Positions 57,650 to 64,000 of a DNA stretch of 64,000 nucleotides are shown here, one piece after another. The translations under genes were made by a program, and so were the position numbers. Position 1 is the first letter of the stretch, and every line of letters begins with the position of its first letter. Source of the stretch: Billgrantia zhangzhouensis (GTDB taxonomy: Bacteria > Pseudomonadota > Gammaproteobacteria > Pseudomonadales > Halomonadaceae); assembly GCF_021404465.1 (NCBI RefSeq), contig NZ_JABFTT010000004.1, forward strand, positions 186,001 through 250,000, in the 5' to 3' direction. Under the pieces are notes generated by a model. That model made no database searches, was not told the origin of the DNA, and saw only the letters and a program-made list of their open reading frames with translations.

Positions 57650-57687
57650 CGATCAATCCGCAAGCAAGAAGGGTGCAGGGAGGCCCG

Positions 57688-58725
57688 TTGAAGACCTCTT
57701 TTCATGCTATCACCGCCGACGACCAGGGTCATGTCGGCGGGGCCGATGGTGAATCACGCTCCTTGCATGGGGCCTATGACGATGTGCTGCGCCAGGGCCG
57801 CTGGCGTGGTGTCATGCTTGCCGGCAGTGGCCTTGCGGCACTGCGTGCCGGTCAGGCCTGTACCGAGCTGGAGCTGGCCTGGCACGACAGCGGCGGTGCC
57901 ATGGATGAGGCCCTGGTCGAACGTGCCCGGCGATGGGGCTGCGATGCGCTGCATCCCGGCGAGGCGACGGCCGAGGAGCAATGGCACCTTGCACGCTGCA
58001 GCTCGCGTTCGGGGTTGGCTTTCATCGGACCACGTGAGTCTCTCATCGCGGCCATGTGCGATGACGATGCCGCCCGCCAATTGATGCGCGAGGCGGGGCT
58101 GCCCCTGGGAGAGATGTCGGAGCAGGCGTTGCGCGTGCACTTGCCGGTACTGGCCGACAACCGTGGCCAGGCGCTGGCGTTGGTCGAGCATCAACTGCTC
58201 GGAGCGGCTTTCGCCATGGCGCCGAGCGAACGGCTGACCCCCGAGCAACGCGCTTACCTCGGACAGCTCGCCGTGCAGGGCGCTCGTTTCCTGGGGCTGG
58301 TCGGCCTGGCGACACTGAGTTTCTCGCTGGCCGAAAATCGGCTGGGTTTCGTTGGCATGCGCCCGGGCCTGACGGGCTATGAAGGTCTGGCCGAGGTACT
58401 GACTGGGCTCGACCTGGCGGTGGAGCAGATTCGCCTGGTGGCGGGCGAACGGCTCAGGCGTCCCCGCGTGGGGCACATGGGGCACGGTCCGGGCCGGCCT
58501 GGGCAGGCGCGTTGGCGCCTGCTCATGCCGGGCGGTGGACAATTGGGTGGTGGGCCCGGCGTCAGGCTCGACCGCCCCACCCCGGAAGTGGGCGAGGCCG
58601 AGATGCGCCTGCTGATATGGGGGCGAGACGGCACGGAGGCCCGCCGCCGCGAGCATCGAGCTTTGACGGAGTGGTATGGGTGTCCGGCTGGTATAAGCGG
58701 AGACGACGATGGAGCGGGTGGGTAA
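57688..58725 (+). CDS. Pseudo-biotin-carboxylase lacking the ATP-grasp lid
   Basis: 345 residues from TTG 57688 (GGGAGG four bases upstream; TTG 57637 and GTG 57673 are in frame, first ATG 57814). It aligns by eye along AccC: LHPGEATAEEQWHLARCSSR then SGLAFIGPRESLI (89-120) matches AccC 79-110; VHLPVLADNRGQALAL (150-165) matches AccC 210-225; LAEVLTGLDLAVEQIRLVAG (234-253) matches AccC 299-318. About 75 residues equal to the AccC B-domain (133-208, with Lys159 and the glycine loop) are absent. Lys116 is Asp, HQKVLEE is lost, and Glu288/Asn290/Arg292 are Gly/Arg/Gly. It cannot be a normal carboxylase; a regulator or binding protein is possible. It is followed by the PHA-synthase-like gene. Confidence 0.8.
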   Translation: MKTSFHAITADDQGHVGGADGESRSLHGAYDDVLRQGRWRGVMLAGSGLAALRAGQACTELELAWHDSGGAMDEALVERARRWGCDALHPGEATAEEQWHLARCSSRSGLAFIGPRESLIAAMCDDDAARQLMREAGLPLGEMSEQALRVHLPVLADNRGQALALVEHQLLGAAFAMAPSERLTPEQRAYLGQLAVQGARFLGLVGLATLSFSLAENRLGFVGMRPGLTGYEGLAEVLTGLDLAVEQIRLVAGERLRRPRVGHMGHGPGRPGQARWRLLMPGGGQLGGGPGVRLDRPTPEVGEAEMRLLIWGRDGTEARRREHRALTEWYGCPAGISGDDDGAGG

Positions 58726-58752
58726 GCGCTTCACAAAAAATCGACAAAACGG

Positions 58753-58763
58753 CTGCATTGCAA
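58753..58763. promoter_or_regulatory. PhaR-like box 1 (CTGC-ATT-GCAA)
   Basis: One mismatch to CTGC-N3-GCAG, the pattern reported for PhaR, the repressor of PHA granule genes. It lies where a -35 would sit for the TACTAT at 58776-58781. Confidence 0.45.
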
Positions 58764-58784
58764 TAACGTAGGGCGTACTATGCT

Positions 58785-58799
58785 TGCTGCATCGCAGCA
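58785..58799. promoter_or_regulatory. PhaR-like box 2 (TGCTGC-ATC-GCAGCA)
   Basis: Six-base perfect inverted arms with a three-base centre; the core is an exact CTGC-N3-GCAG. Its centre is 34 bases from box 1 and it lies just after the putative -10, 55 bases before the ATG of the PHA-synthase-like gene. Confidence 0.55.
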
Positions 58800-58852
58800 T
58801 ACTTTCTCCTTCCGCTGCCGAAACCTGATAGCGGAGACAACAGGAGCCGAGC

Positions 58853-61303
58853 ATGAACGCCCCCTTGCCGACACCCCCGACAGAAGCTCTCAGCTTCCTG
58901 GATCCATTCGGCTTCGGTCGTGCCGCCTTCGATTACTGGCGGGACGCCGTCGAACGCAGCGTGCTGTACATGGACGTAATGCGCGAGCGTGGCAACCAGT
59001 ACCTCGAGCACATCGAGAAGACCAAGCCCAATGTGTTGGGCTTCGATGCTGAGGTGGTGATGGACGGTCGCGAACTGCCGCGGCCGGTCAACTACGAACT
59101 GATGCAGATTCTGCCTCCGACCGGTGTCGAGGTCGATCTCCAGGCGCGCCCCTTCGTGGTCATCGACCCGCGAGCCGGGCATGGGCCGGGCATCGGTGGG
59201 TTCAAGCCCGACAGTGAGATCGGCGTCGCCCTGAGAGCGGGGCATCCCTGCTATTTCATCGGCTTTCTGCCTTATCCCGAGCCCGGTCAGACGGTGGAGG
59301 ACGTGGTCGAGGCGGAGATTGCCTTCCTGCGCCGTGTGGTCGAGCTTCACCCGGAATCCTGCGAGAAGCCGATGGTCGTCGGCAACTGCCAGGCGGGCTG
59401 GCAGATCATGATGGCAGCCTCGCTCGAACCCGAAGTCTTCGGACCGATCCTGATCGCCGGAGCGCCGCTCTCCTACTGGGCCGGCGAGCGGGGCAAGGCG
59501 CCCATGCGCTATACCGGCGGCATGACCGGCGGCAGCTGGATGACGACCCTGGCCAGCGACCTGGGCGATGGCCTGTTCGATGGCGCCCTGCTGGTACAGA
59601 ACTTCGAGCGTTTGAATCCGGCCAATACTTGGTGGGACAAGCAGTATCGGCTGTATGCCAACGTCGACACCGAAGCCGAGCGCTACCTCAACTTCGAACG
59701 CTGGTGGGGTGGCCACGTGGTGCTGGGCGGCGAGGAGATCCAGTACATCGTCGACAACCTGTTCGTCGGCAACCGACTCTCCACCGCACAATTGGTCACC
59801 TCGGACGGTCGGCGCATCGACCTGCGCAACGTACGTTCGCCGGTGGTGGTGTTCTGCTCACAGGGCGATGACATCACGCCGCCGCCCCAGGCGCTGGGCT
59901 GGGTCAGGGATCTCTACGGCGATACCGACGACATCATCGCCAGCGAGCAGACCATCGTTTACTGCGTGCACGACAGCACCGGTCACTTGGGCATCTTCGT
60001 GTCGAGCAGCGTATCGCGCAAGGAGCATGCCGAATTCACCGCCAATATCGATTACATCGACGTGCTGCCGCCGGGGCTTTACGAGACCACGGTGACCAGT
60101 GCCAAGGAACGTGACGATGCCGAACTGCTCGAGCGCGACTACCTGCTCGAGTTCAAGGCGCGCTCCATCGAGGGACTCAGCCGCGACGTATTGCATCATC
60201 GCGAGGATGACGACAGGCGTTTCGCCACCGTGGCGCGGCTCTCGGAAATCAACCTGGGGCTCTATCGGCTGTTCGTGCAGCCCTGGATCCGGGCCGTGAT
60301 CACTCCGGAGGCGGCTCGCCTCATGCGCCGCCTGCATCCGATCCGGTTGGGCTACAAGCTCCTTTCCGATCGCAACCCCCTGTCCGTGCCGTTGCCGGTG
60401 CTGGCTGAATGGGTGCGCGAGGATCGCCATCCGGTGGCCGAGGACAACCTCCTGCGCACCATGGAGAGGGCCGTGTCGGAGCAGATATCCCGTGGTCTGG
60501 ATACTTGGCGCGATATTCGCGATCAGAGCATCGAGCACACGTTCCTGACGGTGTATGGCCAGCCGCTGTTGCAGGCCATGGTCGGTCTGGGTGGCGACGG
60601 CCATGTCCACCGCCGCCAGCCCGGCAGCGAGCCGGAGCATCGCCGTTTCATCGAGCGGCGCCAGGACGAGCTGCGCCAGCGCGTGGCAGAGGGCGGCATC
60701 CATGAGGCCGTGATGCGCTCGGTGATCTACGTGCTGGGCGGTGCCCCTACGACCGATGAGCGCAACTTCAAGCGTCTGCGCGCCTCGCGCGCCGAGTTGG
60801 AGCCAGCCAGCAGCCTTTCTGATTTCAAGCACCTGGTGCGTGAACAGTTCTTCATTCTCAAGCTCGATCGCGAGGCGGCGCTGGGCGCGATTCCCCAGTT
60901 GCTGATGGGCGAGCGGGCCGAGACGATCCGTGCTTCGCTGGAGCATATCGAGCATGTCCTGGCGGCCAGCGGCGAACTCTCCGAGCATGCCCGTAAGCGC
61001 TATGAGCATATCCAGGCGCTCTTCGGCGAGGCACTGGAGCGTGTCGATCCGGCGGAGCGCCGCCGGGCGTTGGCCGATCTGCACGAAGAGGTGGCGATAG
61101 GCGCCAGAGCGGAGGTTGCGGCGCGTAGCGAAGTAGAGGGTCTTTTCCAGGCAGAACCCGAGGCGGGGCAACCCGATCGAGCCAGCCGCTCCGCCGGCGC
61201 CAAGGCATCAGCCAGGAAGGTGCGGAAGCCGACTTCCAAGTCGCAAGCCGATAGCCCATCCGACACCAAGAGTGAGACGACCCGAAAGCCGCGCAAGCGC
61301 TGA
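58853..61303 (+). CDS. DUF3141 PHA-synthase-like alpha/beta hydrolase with basic tail
   Basis: 816 residues. An alpha/beta-hydrolase core (about 95-400) resembles PHA synthase PhaC: the nucleophile elbow is GNCQAG with Cys179 in place of Ser, the acid is D339/D340 in SQGDDITPP and the His is H378 in STGHLGIFVSS. Cys-to-Asp spacing of about 160 is close to that of class I PhaC as I recall it (319 to 480). A long helical part of unknown role (about 420-760) follows, and the last 45 residues are Lys/Ser/Ala/Arg-rich (SARKVRKPTSKSQ, KPRKR), like tails of granule proteins that bind DNA. The ATG has CAGGAG ten bases upstream. PhaR-like boxes precede it. Polymerase or depolymerase activity is unproven. 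Confidence 0.85.
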   Translation: MNAPLPTPPTEALSFLDPFGFGRAAFDYWRDAVERSVLYMDVMRERGNQYLEHIEKTKPNVLGFDAEVVMDGRELPRPVNYELMQILPPTGVEVDLQARPFVVIDPRAGHGPGIGGFKPDSEIGVALRAGHPCYFIGFLPYPEPGQTVEDVVEAEIAFLRRVVELHPESCEKPMVVGNCQAGWQIMMAASLEPEVFGPILIAGAPLSYWAGERGKAPMRYTGGMTGGSWMTTLASDLGDGLFDGALLVQNFERLNPANTWWDKQYRLYANVDTEAERYLNFERWWGGHVVLGGEEIQYIVDNLFVGNRLSTAQLVTSDGRRIDLRNVRSPVVVFCSQGDDITPPPQALGWVRDLYGDTDDIIASEQTIVYCVHDSTGHLGIFVSSSVSRKEHAEFTANIDYIDVLPPGLYETTVTSAKERDDAELLERDYLLEFKARSIEGLSRDVLHHREDDDRRFATVARLSEINLGLYRLFVQPWIRAVITPEAARLMRRLHPIRLGYKLLSDRNPLSVPLPVLAEWVREDRHPVAEDNLLRTMERAVSEQISRGLDTWRDIRDQSIEHTFLTVYGQPLLQAMVGLGGDGHVHRRQPGSEPEHRRFIERRQDELRQRVAEGGIHEAVMRSVIYVLGGAPTTDERNFKRLRASRAELEPASSLSDFKHLVREQFFILKLDREAALGAIPQLLMGERAETIRASLEHIEHVLAASGELSEHARKRYEHIQALFGEALERVDPAERRRALADLHEEVAIGARAEVAARSEVEGLFQAEPEAGQPDRASRSAGAKASARKVRKPTSKSQADSPSDTKSETTRKPRKR

Positions 61304-61324
61304 GAAGTCCCATGGCGGTAATTC

Positions 61325-61354
61325 AGCGCCTCTGACGCTTACGGCAGGGGCGCT
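61325..61354 (+). terminator. Weak terminator after the DUF3141 gene
   Basis: AGCGCC (61325-61330) can pair with GGCGCT (61349-61354) over an 18-base loop and is followed by GCGCTTTTT. The rest of the 280-base gap before topA shows no gene or clear promoter. Confidence 0.35.
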
Positions 61355-61583
61355 GCGCTTTTTGGACAAGCGTCATGTCAGCTACCGCGGTGTGGCTGAC
61401 TTGATGCTACTTTCACATTGCTGCTTTACTCCCGCCATGATGGAAGCGACTGGCGCGAAACGGGTTGCTGGGGTAGGGTAAGCGGATTTTTCACCCCGCG
61501 AGGAGCGTTCGCCGCTAATTCAGGGCGGGCCGGAACCGTCAGGTGGGGCCCAAGAACCTCGCCGTGCAGAATGTGGAGCACTA

Positions 61584-64000
61584 TGGGCAAGTCATTGGTC
61601 ATCGTCGAGTCGCCGGCCAAGGCCAAGACGATCAACAAATATCTCGGCAACGACTTCATCGTGAAGTCGAGCGTGGGGCACATTCGCGACCTGCCGACGA
61701 GCGGCTCGGGCAAGGCCGCCTCCGACCCCAAGGAGCGCGCACGCCAGGCGGCGGCGACCCGCAAGATGTCCCCGGAAGAGAAAGCCGAGTACAAGAAGCA
61801 GAAGGCCAAGGAACAGCTCATCCGGCGCATGGGAATCGATCCGGAGCATGGTTGGAAAGCCCACTACGAAATTCTGCCCGGCAAGGAAAAAGTGGTGGCC
61901 GAGCTGCAAAAGCTCGCCGAGAAGGCCGATGCCGTCTATCTCGCAACCGACCTTGACCGCGAAGGGGAGGCGATCGCCTGGCACCTCAAAGAGACCATTG
62001 GCGGCGAGGACGAGCGCTATCGTCGCGTGGTGTTCAATGAGATCACCAAGAATGCGATCAAGGAGGCGTTCAAGGAGCCCGGTACGCTCAATATTCCTCG
62101 CGTCGAGGCGCAGCAGGCACGGCGTTTTCTCGACCGGGTGGTAGGCTTCATGCTGTCACCACTGCTGTGGGCCAAGATCGCCCGCGGGCTCTCTGCCGGC
62201 CGTGTGCAGTCGGTGGCGGTGCGGCTCATCGTCGAGCGCGAGCGCGAGATTCGCGCCTTCGTGCCCGAGGAGTTCTGGGACGTGCATGCCGATCTCGTAT
62301 CGAGCGAGGGCGAGCCGGTACGCTTCGAACTGGTGCGCCAGCACGGCAAGGCATTCCGGCCCACCTCGGAAGCCGAAACCCTCGAGCGTATTGCCGCGTT
62401 GCGCCAGGCATCGCTTGCCATCACTGCCCGGGAAGACAAGCCGACGCGTTCGAAGCCGGGCGCTCCTTTCATCACCTCGACCCTGCAGCAGGCCGCCAGC
62501 GGTCGCCTGGGCTTCTCGGTGAAGAAGACCATGACCCTGGCCCAGCGTCTCTACGAGGCGGGCTACATCACCTACATGCGTACCGACTCCACCAACCTGT
62601 CACAGGATGCGGTGGCCATGGCGCGCGAGCATATCGAGCAGGAGCACGGCAAGCGCTACCTGCCCGAGTCGCCTAATCGCTATTCGAGCAAGGAGGGGGC
62701 TCAGGAGGCGCACGAGGCGATCCGTCCCTCCGACGTTAACCGTCGCGCCACCGACCTTGCTGGAATGGAGCGTGACGCCGAGCGCCTTTATGACTTGATC
62801 TGGCGGCAGTTCGTGGCCTGTCAGATGACGCCTGCCGAATACCTCTCCAGCACATTGACGGTGGAGGTCGACGGCTATGAACTCAAGGCCAAGGGGCGGG
62901 TGCTCAAGTTCGATGGTTACACCCGGGTGCTGAAGCCGGCCGGCAAGAATGAGGATCAGGCCCTGCCGGATCTCGCTGAGGGTACGCCGATGAGGCTCGA
63001 GGCGCTCGACCCCCAGCAGCACTTTACCAAGCCGCCGGCTCGCTACACCGAAGCGAGCCTGGTCAAGGAGTTGGAGAAGCGCGGGATCGGTCGTCCTTCC
63101 ACCTATGCCTCGATCATTTCCACCATCCAGGATCGTGGCTACGTCAAGTTGGAGAGTCGACGCTTCTACGCCGAGAAACTCGGTGACATCGTCACCGAGC
63201 GGCTCAAGGAGTCCTTCCCCGACCTGATGGACTACTCCTTCACCGCGCGCATGGAAGACAGCCTCGACGAGGTAGCCGAGGGAGAGCGCAACTGGCGCGA
63301 GCTGCTCGATGCGTTTTATGCCGAATTCCGCGAGGAGCTGGAGTCGGCGGAGAGCGAGGAGGGCATGCGCCCCAACCAGCCGGTGCCCACCGATATCGAT
63401 TGTCCCACCTGCGGCCGCAAGATGCAGATCCGCACGGCCTCCACCGGGGTGTTCCTGGGCTGCTCCGGCTACAACCTGCCGCCCAAGGAGCGCTGCAAGA
63501 CCACCATCGACCTGCTGCCTGGTGACGAGGCGGTGCCCGCCGATGCTGGCGAGGAGGCCGAGACCCAGGCCCTTCGCGCCAAGCATCGCTGCCCCAAGTG
63601 TGGTACGGCGATGGACAGCTACCTGATCGACGAGAACCGCAAGCTGCACATCTGCGGCAACAGCCCCGACTGCGATGGCTACGAGATCGAACAGGGCAGG
63701 TTTCGCATCAAGGGCTACGAAGGCCCCACGATCGAATGCGACAAGTGTGGCAGCGAGATGCAGCTCAAGTCGGGGCGTTTCGGCAAGTACTTCGGCTGTA
63801 CCAATGAGGCGTGCAAGAACACGCGCAAGCTGCTGCGCAGCGGCGAGGTCGCACCGCCGAAGATGGATCCCATTCCGATGCCCGAGCTAGCCTGTCAGAA
63901 GGTCGACGATCATTACGTACTGCGCGATGGTGCCAGCGGCCTGTTCCTGGCTGCCAGCAAGTTTCCGCGCAATCGCGAGACGCGGCCGCCTCTGGTGCGG
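61584..64000 (+). CDS. topA: TopA, DNA topoisomerase I (3' end beyond window)
   Basis: Type IA topoisomerase that relaxes negative supercoils. The first 805 residues are visible, in frame to the last base. ATG 61584 follows GTGGAG. Toprim domain: [12 protein letters not shown] and [13 protein letters not shown] (the DxDxE metal site); the active-site Tyr is in [26 protein letters not shown] follows. Zinc ribbons begin at CPTCGRKM, then CPKCGTAM and CDKCGSEM, as in E. coli TopA with its C-terminal zinc domains. The remaining C-terminus is cut off. Confidence 0.97.

Overview
The window is GC-rich (about 65 percent by eye) gammaproteobacterial chromosome. Gene content, gene order and protein sequences fit Halomonas or a close relative (Halomonadaceae); that placement is an inference, since no database search was possible. 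No insertion sequence, prophage, CRISPR array or rRNA was seen. Genes are tightly packed, many with ATGA or GTGA overlaps, and no gene-free stretch exceeds about 300 bases.

Layout. 1-14400 (+): the division and cell wall (dcw) cluster murE-murF-mraY-murD-ftsW-murG-murC-ddl-ftsQ-ftsA-ftsZ-lpxC. 14471-20537 (-): biotin synthesis, bioB-bioF-bioH-bioC-bioD, then tRNA-Leu(UAG), then bioA. bioF is frameshifted, and two tandem BirA-like operators lie over the bioB promoter. 20725-26383: comF-like gene, srkA-like kinase, an exported protein of unknown function (-), folE, folX, a small membrane protein and gabD. 26499-34491 (-): the conserved order accB-accC-prmA-dusB-fis-purH, preceded by dsbD. 34723-43897: ppa (-), a fused phosphatase/kinase-like membrane protein that has lost key catalytic residues in both domains (+), PPi-type phosphofructokinase (-), mpl-ubiX (+), a LysE-family exporter (+) and a DedA-PAP2 fusion (-). 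42965-44759 (-): two overlapping membrane genes with degenerate GGDEF-like domains. 44850-55359 (+): proA-nadD-rsfS-rlmH-mrdA-rodA-mltB-rlpA-dacA-ybeD-lipB, the cell-elongation cluster, facing lipA (-). 56660-61303: a LysR regulator (-), a pseudo-biotin-carboxylase (+), and a DUF3141 protein with a PHA-synthase-like Cys-Asp-His triad (+) whose upstream region holds CTGC-N3-GCAG boxes like those bound by the PHA regulator PhaR. 61584-64000: topA, cut by the window end.

How the parts fit. The two peptidoglycan clusters cover precursor synthesis, septal synthesis (FtsW, FtsQAZ), elongation (PBP2, RodA), trimming (MltB, RlpA, DacA) and recycling (Mpl). Biotin made by the bio operon is attached to AccB and used by AccC; LipB/LipA make the other protein-bound cofactor, lipoate. 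FolE-FolX point to tetrahydromonapterin.

The most novel material is (i) the 57.6-61.3 kb locus, where a biotin-carboxylase paralogue lacking its ATP-grasp lid sits beside a PhaC-like hydrolase with a basic tail and PhaR-like boxes; (ii) the doubly degenerate phosphatase/kinase at 35.5 kb; (iii) the paired degenerate GGDEF membrane proteins at 43-44.8 kb; and (iv) the broken bioF under a double BirA operator.
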